A stretch of DNA of 8,500 bases from NCBI GenBank assembly GCA_963521545.1, contig CAUQVP010000079.1, positions 1-8,500 of the forward strand, in the 5' to 3' direction. Shown in pieces: positions 1-6,432 of this stretch. How positions within the stretch are numbered: position 1 is the first letter of the stretch; the number at the start of each line of letters is the position of its first letter. The position numbers and the translations under genes were made by a program. Under the pieces are notes generated by a model, which was not told the origin of the DNA, did no database searches, and saw only the letters and a list, made by a program, of their open reading frames with translations. The DNA comes from JABCPE02 sp963521545. GTDB taxonomy: Bacteria; Bacteroidota; Bacteroidia; Flavobacteriales; Weeksellaceae.

Positions 1-1283
1 TTACGGATAATGGCAAATCTTCTGGAGCAGTTTCTTTCATGAAATTATTTGATACCTCAATGGATGTGGTATCACAGGGAGGCGTGAGAAGAGGGGCTTT
101 TGCTGCATATTTAGATATTGACCATGATGATATAGAGGAGTTTTTACAAATCCGAGACATCGGTAACCCTATTCAGAATTTGTTTATGGGTGTCTGCGTG
201 CCAGACTATTGGATGCATGAAATGATAGAGGGCGACACGGACAAGAGAAGAATTTGGGCTAAAGTATTGGAGAGTCGCCAGCAGAAAGGAATGCCGTATA
301 TTTTCTTCACGGATAATGTAAATAGAAATAAACCACAAGTTTATAAAGATAAAGGATTGACTATCAATGCTTCTAATCTTTGTTCCGAAATCATGCTGCC
401 TTCTACAGCAGAGGAAAGTTTTATCTGCTGTTTGTCTTCCATGAATTTGGAGCTTTATGATGAATGGAAAGATACGAATGCGGTGAAATTGGCCATATAT
501 TTCCTTGATGCTGTTTTATCTGAATTTATTGAGAAAACAGAAGGGAATTATTACCTTTCTGCTGCGAGGAATTTTGCAATTCGCCACCGTGCTTTAGGAT
601 TAGGAGTTTTGGGATATCATTCTTATTTACAGCGAAATATGATTCCTTTTGAAAGTATGGAAGCGAAAATGTTTAACGCAAAAGTATTTAAACAAATCCA
701 AGAGCAGTCATTAGCAGCTTCTAAAGAATTAGCGAATATCTACGGAGAGCCAGAATTATTGAAAGGCTATGGAGTCAGAAATGCCACTACTATAGCGATA
801 GCGCCTACGACATCCAGCTCGGCTATTTTAGGGCAGACTTCGCCAGGGATAGAGCCGTTTGCGTCTAATTATTACAAAGCTGGTCTGGCGAAAGGAAATT
901 TCATTAGAAAAAATAAATATTTAGCTAAGTTGTTGGAAGAGAAAGGATTGGATACGGAGGATGTTTGGAGAGATATTATGCTAAACCACGGTTCTGTTCA
1001 GCATATGACCCAGCTAACTCAGGAGGAAAAAGATGTGTTTAAGACCTTTAAGGAGATTTCACCTTTGGAAATCGTAACTCAGGCGGCACAGAGACAACAA
1101 TATATAGACCAAGCGCAATCTTTAAACCTAAATATTCCTTCTTCTATGCCGATAAAAGATGTGAATAAAGTGATAATAGACGCTTGGAAATTAGGAGTAA
1201 AAACGCTTTATTATCAGCGTTCGCAGTCTGTTTCTAAGGAATTAGTTGTTAATTTTATGAATTGTTCAAGTTGTGAAGCGTAA
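1..1283 (+). CDS. nrdA: Ribonucleoside-diphosphate reductase, alpha (large) subunit, class I; 5' end missing
   Basis: This is the catalytic subunit of class I ribonucleotide reductase, which reduces ribonucleoside diphosphates to deoxyribonucleotides together with the radical-carrying NrdB subunit. The reading frame is open from the window edge (first whole codon at base 3), so the ATG at 39 is internal: in-frame TDNGKSSGAVSF precedes it and belongs to the conserved family block. Visible landmarks are the block with SQGGVRRGA; NLCSE at 375-389, where the Cys codon at 381-383 matches the thiyl-radical Cys (E. coli C439) flanked by its Asn and Glu partners; the redox-active Cys at 426-428 (E. 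coli C462 equivalent); the APTTSSS phosphate-binding loop; and the LYYQ pair of radical-transfer tyrosines at 1209-1214. The protein ends in CSSCEA, giving the C-terminal cysteine pair reduced by thioredoxin or glutaredoxin. The first redox Cys, any ATP cone and the promoter lie upstream, outside the window. Identification is firm; the subclass (Ia or other class I) is not decided by this fragment. Confidence 0.97.
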   Translation, partial: TDNGKSSGAVSFMKLFDTSMDVVSQGGVRRGAFAAYLDIDHDDIEEFLQIRDIGNPIQNLFMGVCVPDYWMHEMIEGDTDKRRIWAKVLESRQQKGMPYIFFTDNVNRNKPQVYKDKGLTINASNLCSEIMLPSTAEESFICCLSSMNLELYDEWKDTNAVKLAIYFLDAVLSEFIEKTEGNYYLSAARNFAIRHRALGLGVLGYHSYLQRNMIPFESMEAKMFNAKVFKQIQEQSLAASKELANIYGEPELLKGYGVRNATTIAIAPTTSSSAILGQTSPGIEPFASNYYKAGLAKGNFIRKNKYLAKLLEEKGLDTEDVWRDIMLNHGSVQHMTQLTQEEKDVFKTFKEISPLEIVTQAAQRQQYIDQAQSLNLNIPSSMPIKDVNKVIIDAWKLGVKTLYYQRSQSVSKELVVNFMNCSSCEA

Positions 1284-1294
1284 TGATAAATAAA

Positions 1295-1320
1295 AGTGTA
1301 AGCTTATTTTAGCTTACATT
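1295..1320. terminator. Bidirectional hairpin terminator between nrdA and the WG-repeat gene
   Basis: The arms AGTGTAAGCT (1295-1304) and AGCTTACATT (1311-1320) form a 10-bp stem with one G-T pair around a 6-base loop. T-rich sequence follows on the plus strand (1319-1327), and the minus strand has TTTTATTTAT after the stem, so it can end transcription in both directions. The stop codon of the minus-strand gene (1314-1316) lies inside the right arm, and the hairpin begins 12 bases after the nrdA stop. Confidence 0.75.
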
Positions 1321-2336
1321 TTTATTTTAAAATCTATCTTTTTTATTTCTTTTAGTTGTTTTTCAGCATTAATAGGGTAGTCTTTAGTTTTATAGCCTTG
1401 TTTTTGGTCTTCTATGATTCGTTCTAGTATTTTTCTTATATATTCTTTTAAAGGGATGAATTTATAATCATAGTTCTTATAAAATATTTCTCCTTTTTTA
1501 TTGACCCAGAGACTATTGTTTGGGCTATTATATTTCTCTTGACCATAGAAGTTTTTTAGTTCATAATAGGGCAGATATTTATTAGGACGATTTACAATTT
1601 CGTAATGGTTTATAATTTTTTTGTCAAAAGGATGATTAATTTCTGTTAGGATTTCTAATTGATTGATTTCATCTACTATTTTTTGTTCAATATTGTTATA
1701 AACAAAAGGGTAAGGATAGTATTTCCCTTCATATAAATAGTCTTTTGGATTATTAGATTTTTTCAGAGGCTTCACTTTTATTCCTTTTTTATTGATGAGA
1801 TAAGAGGTTGATTTTTTGGAAATAGGGGCTATAAACCAATGTTCTCCTCCTTTATCAAATTCCCTTTTCCATCCACCTGTATAGACTATTGCATAGCCGT
1901 AGTTAAATTGAGTTGCAAAATCCCATTTTGCAGGTAGAACTTTCTTCCCAAACCAATCTACAAATCCCATTTTATTTTTTTCTACATATCGTCTCAGTCC
2001 TTCTTCCCAAATATCATTTCCATTATCAAACCACTGTGGATAGTATAGAAATTTTCCATTTCTATCATAGACTTCTCCTGCCTCTATTCGTGGGTTATCT
2101 TTATCATATTTTTTATTTTTAAAGGAAGCCCCCCAAAACTCTATTGTAGGTTCATTTATAGGGTTTTCTGTATCATAGATTCTAAATCCCGAAAATTGAG
2201 CAGGGATGATGATTTTCCCCTTTTCATTTTTCACACCTACCAAAGTGCTGTCAGAAGTATAAAAATAATATAATTTCTCTTGTGTAAACGCTAATTTCCC
2301 GATTAATAGGATGAGAATAAGGATTATTTTTCTCAT
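1314..2336 (-). CDS. Secreted WG-repeat-like protein of unknown function
   Basis: The 340-residue protein starts with a clear Sec signal peptide: MRK, a run of Ile/Leu to about residue 13, and likely cleavage near AFTQ (17-19). It should therefore be periplasmic, surface-exposed or released. The body carries degenerate WG-type beta repeats, of which two are readable: about residues 33-52 (GVKNEKGKIIIPAQF) and 123-155 (MGFVDWFGKKVLPAKWDF). Weaker echoes lie near 178-190 (YLINKKGIKVKP) and in the later stretch LWVNKKGEIFY. WG repeats are short beta units common in Bacteroidota proteins of unknown role. The C-terminal 50 residues are lysine-rich and probably helical, with no catalytic motif visible. 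The ATG at 2334-2336 directly starts the signal peptide and no Shine-Dalgarno is seen. The gene is monocistronic and strikingly A+T-rich: a hand count of bases 1381-1440 gives 16 G+C of 60, against 32 of 60 at 5221-5280 in the peptidase gene. This could indicate acquisition. The family call is moderately sure; the function is unknown. Confidence 0.8.
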   Translation of the reverse strand: MRKIILILILLIGKLAFTQEKLYYFYTSDSTLVGVKNEKGKIIIPAQFSGFRIYDTENPINEPTIEFWGASFKNKKYDKDNPRIEAGEVYDRNGKFLYYPQWFDNGNDIWEEGLRRYVEKNKMGFVDWFGKKVLPAKWDFATQFNYGYAIVYTGGWKREFDKGGEHWFIAPISKKSTSYLINKKGIKVKPLKKSNNPKDYLYEGKYYPYPFVYNNIEQKIVDEINQLEILTEINHPFDKKIINHYEIVNRPNKYLPYYELKNFYGQEKYNSPNNSLWVNKKGEIFYKNYDYKFIPLKEYIRKILERIIEDQKQGYKTKDYPINAEKQLKEIKKIDFKIKM

Positions 2337-2353
2337 ATTTTAAAACTTTCTAA

Positions 2354-2361
2354 CAAAGGTA
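2354..2361 (-). promoter_or_regulatory. Candidate -7 element for the WG-repeat gene
   Basis: Read on the minus strand, the bases give TACCTTTG, a full match to the Bacteroidota -7 pattern TAnnTTTG. It lies 17 bases upstream of the ATG, so any leader would be very short. No TTG is seen 17-23 bases further upstream, so the -33 half is missing or degenerate and the call is tentative. Confidence 0.4.
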
Positions 2362-2369
2362 ATTAATTT

Positions 2370-2402
2370 TTGCTACTATAATTTAAAAAATTCCGATATT
2401 TG
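2370..2402 (+). promoter_or_regulatory. Candidate promoter for the dGTPase gene
   Basis: A TTG at 2370-2372 is followed after 22 bases by GATATTTG (2395-2402), which matches the Bacteroidota pattern TTG-N17-23-TAnnTTTG with one mismatch in the first base of the -7 box. It sits 16 bases before the ATG at 2419. The region overlaps the minus-strand upstream region of the WG-repeat gene, so the two promoters are divergent within 82 bases. Confidence 0.45.
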
Positions 2403-2418
2403 GGATTATTTTTAATTT

Positions 2419-3759
2419 ATGCTTAATCAATTATATACCAATCGGAGAACAGGAAACTCGGATAGCACTAGTGCTTCAAGGACTGATTTTCAGCGGGATT
2501 TTGACCGAATAATTTTCTCTACTTCTTTCCGAAGACTACAGAATAAAACGCAGGTTTTCCCTCTCCCAGGTAGCGTTTTTGTGCATAACAGGCTTACCCA
2601 TTCGCTGGAAGTTGCTTCGGTGGGGAGAAGTCTAGGGAGCTTTGCGGGGGAGTTTATCGTGGAGAAATTTGCTCAAGAACTAAACGAGAATTCAAAGAAT
2701 TTTTATCTGCATAATTTACATAATGTGATAGCGGCGGCGTGTCTCTGCCATGATATAGGAAACCCTGCTTTCGGGCATTCTGGGGAAGATGCCATCGCAA
2801 GTTATTTTGAAAAAAATGAAGATTTAAAATCTCTGATGACCGAGAAACAATGGGCAGATTTCATCAATTTTGAAGGAAATGCCAATGCCATCCGTGTGCT
2901 TACCCACCAGCAGAGAGGCAAGGACAAAGGCGGGCTTCAGCTGACTTTGGCGACTTTGGCGAGTATTGCTAAATATCCCTGCGAATCCATCGCAAAGGAC
3001 AGAAAACAGCTTCACAGAAAGAAATTCGGTTTTTTCCAAAGTGAAAAAGAGACTTTCAAAGAAATAGCCAATGCCACGGCTTTTATTACAGAACAGGAAG
3101 AACCGCTGGTCTATAAAAGACATCCTTTCGTATGGCTGGTAGAGGCGGCGGATGATATCTGCTACAATATCATAGACATAGAAGATGCCCACAGACTGAA
3201 AATTATCTCTTCTTCCGACTGTGAAAACCTCATCTTAGAACTCATCAAAACCACAGATGAAAACATAAAACGAGTAGAGGACAAACTATCCGTGATTTCA
3301 GATAAAAACGATAGGATTTCTTACCTCCGTGCAAAGGTTATTAATTCTCTAATCAATGTTTCCATAAGGCTTTACAAGGAAAAAATAGATGATATTCTTA
3401 CAGGAAATTTAGACCAGTCGCTGCTTTCTATTTTTAAAAAAGAGAATAAAACTTTGCAGGATATAAAGCAGTTTTCCATTGACGAAATTTACAATCACAG
3501 AGCGGTAGTAGAGATAGAAAATGCAGGGTATAATGTGATGTATGAGCTTCTCAATCATTTTATTCCATCGGCTATAAAAGAAAATCCTAAGGATTATGAC
3601 AAAAAAGCCCTTCAATTACTGCCCGAGCAGTTCAGATATGATGGCGAACCTTATGAAAAGATAATGGGCGTTTTGGACTTTGTTTCTGGGATGACGGATA
3701 ACTACGCTACAGACCTTTACCGAAAAATAAAAGGAATAGATATCGGGATGACCATGTAA
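2419..3759 (+). CDS. dgt: Deoxyguanosinetriphosphate triphosphohydrolase-type HD hydrolase (dGTPase family)
   Basis: Enzymes of this family cleave dGTP, or dNTPs more broadly, to the deoxynucleoside and triphosphate, so they act against ribonucleotide reductase in setting dNTP pools; some also limit phage replication. The 446-residue length is normal for the family. HD-domain metal ligands are visible in order: His61 in RLTHSLEV, His111-Asp112 in CLCHDIGNPAFGHSGEDA, and an Asp in the EAADDICYNI motif (Asp245 or Asp246). The conserved N-terminal blocks RTDFQRDFDRIIFSTSFRRL and NKTQVFPLPGSVFVHNRLTH confirm the assignment. The ATG at 2419 is chosen because the next in-frame Met is about 140 residues in and would remove the active site; no Shine-Dalgarno is present. 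The SPFH gene follows on the same strand after 69 bases, so read-through is possible. Substrate preference cannot be read from sequence, because many bacterial members are allosterically controlled dNTPases rather than strict dGTPases. Confidence 0.93.
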   Translation: MLNQLYTNRRTGNSDSTSASRTDFQRDFDRIIFSTSFRRLQNKTQVFPLPGSVFVHNRLTHSLEVASVGRSLGSFAGEFIVEKFAQELNENSKNFYLHNLHNVIAAACLCHDIGNPAFGHSGEDAIASYFEKNEDLKSLMTEKQWADFINFEGNANAIRVLTHQQRGKDKGGLQLTLATLASIAKYPCESIAKDRKQLHRKKFGFFQSEKETFKEIANATAFITEQEEPLVYKRHPFVWLVEAADDICYNIIDIEDAHRLKIISSSDCENLILELIKTTDENIKRVEDKLSVISDKNDRISYLRAKVINSLINVSIRLYKEKIDDILTGNLDQSLLSIFKKENKTLQDIKQFSIDEIYNHRAVVEIENAGYNVMYELLNHFIPSAIKENPKDYDKKALQLLPEQFRYDGEPYEKIMGVLDFVSGMTDNYATDLYRKIKGIDIGMTM

Positions 3760-3775
3760 TTTTTTTACATTTTTT
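3754..3775 (+). terminator. Weak AT-rich hairpin plus T-tract at the end of the dGTPase gene
   Basis: ATGTAA (3754-3759, which includes the stop codon) pairs with TTACAT (3765-3770) across a loop of five T, and five more T follow. The stem is only 6 bp with a single G-C pair, so termination is likely leaky. The same TTACA can instead pair with TGTAA at 3775-3779. Confidence 0.35.
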
Positions 3776-3828
3776 GTAACATTTCGTTAGATATTGATAC
3801 TAATAAATTGAAATTAAATTTTATAATT

Positions 3829-4767
3829 ATGGGACTACTTATTTTTAGTTTTTTTGCATTTGTTGCTGTATTGTTTTTTATGGCATCATTATTTACTGTG
3901 AAGCAGGAGACTGCGGCAATCATAGAGCGTTTGGGAAAATTCCATTCCGTTCGCCACGCGGGGCTTCACCTCAAAATTCCATTTATTGATAATATTACCA
4001 AAAGATTAACCCTAAAAATCCAACAGCTTGATGTACTGATAGATACAAAAACCCTTGATAATGTGTTTATTAAGATGAGAGTTTCGGTTCAGTATCAGGT
4101 GATTAGAAATCAGGTAAGTGATGCTTACTATAAACTGGAAGACCCTCATAATCAGATAACTTCCTATGTTTTTGATGTGGTAAGAGCCGAAGTTCCAAAA
4201 CTAAAATTAGATGATGTTTTCGTGAAGAAAGATGATATCGCTATCGCTGTAAAAGCCGAAATTCAGGAGGCAATGCAGAGTTATGGATATGATATTATAA
4301 AGGCTTTGGTGACGGATATAGACCCTGATGAGCAGGTAAAACAAGCGATGAACCGAATCAACGCGGCGGAAAGAGAAAAAACAGCTGCTGAATACGAATC
4401 TGAAGCAGAAAGAATCCGTATTGTAGCTGTAGCCAAAGCGGAAGCCGAGTCTAAAAAGCTACAAGGGCAGGGGATAGCAGACCAAAGAAGGGAAATCGCG
4501 AAAGGTCTGGAAGAATCCGTAAAAATGCTTAACAGTGTGAATATCAATGCACAGGAGGCATCAGCGCTGATAGTAGTTACCCAGCATTATGACACGCTTC
4601 ATTCTATCGGAGCTAACAACCGTTCTAATTTGGTTCTTCTTCCAAATTCACCAATGGCAGCAAATTCCATGCTGAACGACCTGATAGTTGCCATGAACAC
4701 AGCACACAAAGTGGAGGAAGCTGATAAAGGACACTACCCGAATCCACCAAAAGAGCATAGACACTAA
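3829..4767 (+). CDS. Membrane-anchored SPFH/stomatin-family protein, HIR-like
   Basis: The 312-residue protein has one N-terminal hydrophobic segment (about residues 2-24), an SPFH/Band 7 domain (about 25-200), an Ala/Glu-rich coiled-coil stretch (about 178-232) and a short His/Pro-rich tail (GHYPNPPKEHRH). SPFH proteins form oligomeric scaffolds in membrane microdomains and often modulate proteases or transporters. Specific blocks match, from memory, the plant hypersensitive-induced-reaction branch: LKIQQLDVLIDTKTLDNVF, ITSYVFDVVRAEVPKLKLDD, SYGYDIIKALVTDIDPDEQV and the INAAERE linker, then VVTQHYDTL near residue 249. This makes it closer to HIR/stomatin than to HflK, HflC or flotillin. The ATG at 3829 is chosen: an in-frame TTG at 3808 would only add seven residues before the membrane segment. 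No NfeD-type partner gene lies beside it. The family is certain; the cellular role is unknown. Confidence 0.9.
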   Translation: MGLLIFSFFAFVAVLFFMASLFTVKQETAAIIERLGKFHSVRHAGLHLKIPFIDNITKRLTLKIQQLDVLIDTKTLDNVFIKMRVSVQYQVIRNQVSDAYYKLEDPHNQITSYVFDVVRAEVPKLKLDDVFVKKDDIAIAVKAEIQEAMQSYGYDIIKALVTDIDPDEQVKQAMNRINAAEREKTAAEYESEAERIRIVAVAKAEAESKKLQGQGIADQRREIAKGLEESVKMLNSVNINAQEASALIVVTQHYDTLHSIGANNRSNLVLLPNSPMAANSMLNDLIVAMNTAHKVEEADKGHYPNPPKEHRH

Positions 4768-4792
4768 TTTTCCAATTTAAACTAAATAAAAC

Positions 4793-4821
4793 CCGCCTCT
4801 TTTCATTGAGAAAAGAGGCGG
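4793..4821. terminator. Strong bidirectional terminator between the SPFH and M28 peptidase genes
   Basis: CCGCCTCTTTTC (4793-4804) and GAAAAGAGGCGG (4810-4821) form a perfect 12-bp stem with a 5-base loop (ATTGA). TATTTTTG follows on the plus strand, and GTTTTATTTAG follows on the minus strand. An outer pair, ATAAAACCC (4786-4794) and GGGTTTTAT (4831-4839), could extend or compete with the stem. It lies between two convergent stop codons (4767 and 4836) and serves both genes. Confidence 0.92.
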
Positions 4822-4835
4822 ACTATTTTTGGGTT

Positions 4836-6299
4836 TTATCTTTCAAATTTCACATTGGGCAGAAGTCTTGGTCTTTGTGGCTCGTTGGCTACTTTCCAAG
4901 AAGTTCTGTACATCCATTCAGTCATTTTGTAAAGTTTCTTGAAATCTATGTTTTCTGATTCGTCCTGCGGCTGGTGATACTGGTGGTGCAGCACACTTGT
5001 GAAAAATACCGCTGGAATACCAAGCCTTGCGTAAGGCAGGTGGTCGCTTCGGAAATAGAAAAACTCTGGATGCTCTGGTAAATCCCAGTCTTTCAAAAAC
5101 TTAAATTTAGTGCTTTCTTGGTTGGCTTCTTCCGCCATTCTCACCAAATCATCAGAGTTCTTGTGCGGAGCCTGACCACCGAGAAGAGCGGCTTCGTTGA
5201 TATCATTTCTTCCAATCATATCGCCGTTCAGCACGGCTACGATGTTTTCTCTCGGAACTACAGGATGCGCAGAATGCCATCTTGACCCTAGGAGTCCTCT
5301 TTCCTCAGCGCCATGAATTACAAACAAGATGCTTCGTTTTGCAGGCTGTTTGCTGTATGCTCTTCCCATCGCAAGCAGAGCCACACAGGTGCTGGCATTG
5401 TCATCGGCACCGTTGTAGATGGTGTCATTTTTCACAGGGTGGCGGATACCGTCATGGTCCTGATGTCCGCTGAGCAGCACATATTCATTTTTTAGTTTTG
5501 GGTCTGTTCCTTCTATCTTTCCGATGATATTTACAGAAGGATATTTATAAGTCTCTGTCTGTAAATTTACCGTAATTTGCGGGTTTCCTTTCAGCCAGTT
5601 TTGGTTTTCTTTTTTTACCCAAAAGACAGGGATATCTTCTTTGATGTTTTCATTCAGTCCTTCCACTCCGTAGACACCTCTTTTCATCATTGGTTCTACT
5701 TCTATCCAGCTTTTGTCAGAGATTTCATCCGTAATGAAAACGATGCCTTTCGCACCTAATTTTTTAGCCGAATTAAGGTATTTAGCTTTAATGAATCTTG
5801 GGTATCTTCTCTCGAAAAGTGTCATTTCCTGCTCGATGCCTTTTTTAGAAACATTGATGGCAACTACTTTTCCTGCAATCTGGGAAGTCAGCTGCTCTGG
5901 TTCCATCTCGCCTACGCTGATGATGGGCAGAGAGAAATGAGCATTTACCACATCAGAAACCAAGATATCTTTCCAGATTTTAAGGTTTTTATCACCGATT
6001 TTCACTGAACTGAGCGGAGAAATCTGGTGGCGGTACATATCAAAAAACTGGAAATAAGTACCGTTGTCCCCAGCGGGTTTTATTCCCGCTTCTTTCATTT
6101 TGTCTGAGAACCACACGGAAACTTTGAGTTCATCGAGGGTTCCTGCTTCTCTTCCCCAGAACTGGTCTGCTGCCATCTGGTACATGTCTGTACGGAGGTC
6201 TTTTTCCTTAATAGCCGAAACCAAAGGCTTCTTGTAGCTCTGCGCACCCAGCGAAGGGCAGAGGATTCCCATGAGGAGAGTAAAAACGATTTTTTTCAT
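4836..6299 (-). CDS. Secreted M28-family zinc peptidase/aminopeptidase
   Basis: This is a 487-residue exported metallopeptidase of the M28 family, which uses two zinc ions to remove N-terminal residues or cleave small peptides. The N-terminus (MKKIVFTLLMGILCPSLGAQ) is a Sec signal peptide with likely cleavage near Ala19; the Cys at 14 is not in a lipobox, so it is not an obvious lipoprotein. A region around residues 120-250 resembles the PA-type insert found in many relatives. The zinc and catalytic residues are readable: His279 in SGHQDHDG, Asp300 in NGADDNAS, Glu332-Glu333 in GAEERGLLGS, Asp360 in NGDMIGRN and His442 in HHQYHQPQDE. The ATG at 6297-6299 is preferred over an in-frame ATG at 6327-6329, because the latter would prepend a charged, non-signal stretch and lies inside the -7 promoter box. 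It is transcribed alone, divergent from the YD-repeat gene. The natural substrate is unknown; nutrient peptide use is the default inference. Family assignment is firm. Confidence 0.93.
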   Translation of the reverse strand: MKKIVFTLLMGILCPSLGAQSYKKPLVSAIKEKDLRTDMYQMAADQFWGREAGTLDELKVSVWFSDKMKEAGIKPAGDNGTYFQFFDMYRHQISPLSSVKIGDKNLKIWKDILVSDVVNAHFSLPIISVGEMEPEQLTSQIAGKVVAINVSKKGIEQEMTLFERRYPRFIKAKYLNSAKKLGAKGIVFITDEISDKSWIEVEPMMKRGVYGVEGLNENIKEDIPVFWVKKENQNWLKGNPQITVNLQTETYKYPSVNIIGKIEGTDPKLKNEYVLLSGHQDHDGIRHPVKNDTIYNGADDNASTCVALLAMGRAYSKQPAKRSILFVIHGAEERGLLGSRWHSAHPVVPRENIVAVLNGDMIGRNDINEAALLGGQAPHKNSDDLVRMAEEANQESTKFKFLKDWDLPEHPEFFYFRSDHLPYARLGIPAVFFTSVLHHQYHQPQDESENIDFKKLYKMTEWMYRTSWKVANEPQRPRLLPNVKFER

Positions 6300-6326
6300 A
6301 GGTTTATAATTTAATTGAATTTTGCC

Positions 6327-6357
6327 CAAAAGTATCGTTTTATTAGAAAAAATGCAA
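6327..6357 (-). promoter_or_regulatory. Promoter of the M28 peptidase gene
   Basis: Read on the minus strand, TTG (6357-6355) is followed after 20 bases by TACTTTTG (6334-6327), a full match to the Bacteroidota sigma pattern TTG-N17-23-TAnnTTTG. The -7 box ends 27 bases before the ATG at 6299, giving a leader of about 20 bases. This supports that start rather than the one at 6329. Confidence 0.7.
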
Positions 6358-6375
6358 GTTCCCGCCAGTTTTTAT

Positions 6376-6403
6376 TTGGTTGAAAATAAATTTAATATTT
6401 TTG
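6376..6403 (+). promoter_or_regulatory. Promoter of the YD-repeat/SUKH gene run
   Basis: TTG at 6376-6378, then 17 bases, then TATTTTTG (6396-6403) fully matches the Bacteroidota promoter pattern. The ATG at 6433 is 29 bases downstream. The promoter stands back to back with the peptidase promoter, with 18 bases between their -33 elements, so a regulator binding there could affect both. Confidence 0.7.
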
Positions 6404-6432
6404 AACAGATTTTAATTTAGTAAATTCATAAA

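Noticed and set aside
2824..3192. Long antisense frame inside the dGTPase gene
   Set aside because: The plus strand encodes conserved HD-hydrolase motifs here; the minus-strand translation shows no recognisable domain.
3794..3822. Possible promoter for the SPFH gene (TTG, 18 bases, TAAATTTT)
   Set aside because: The -7 box lacks the final G and would put the transcript start within a few bases of the ATG; in sequence this AT-rich the match is too likely by chance.
3808..3828. TTG as an upstream start for the SPFH gene
   Set aside because: It adds only seven residues ahead of an ATG that directly begins the hydrophobic anchor, and no ribosome binding site favours it.
6259..6261. Lipoprotein Cys in the M28 peptidase leader (Cys14)
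   Set aside because: The preceding residues are Gly-Ile-Leu, with Leu at -1, which does not fit a lipobox; a signal peptidase I site after LGA is better.
6300..6329. Upstream ATG (6329) for the M28 peptidase
   Set aside because: It lies within the -7 promoter box and would place a polar stretch before an otherwise normal signal peptide.
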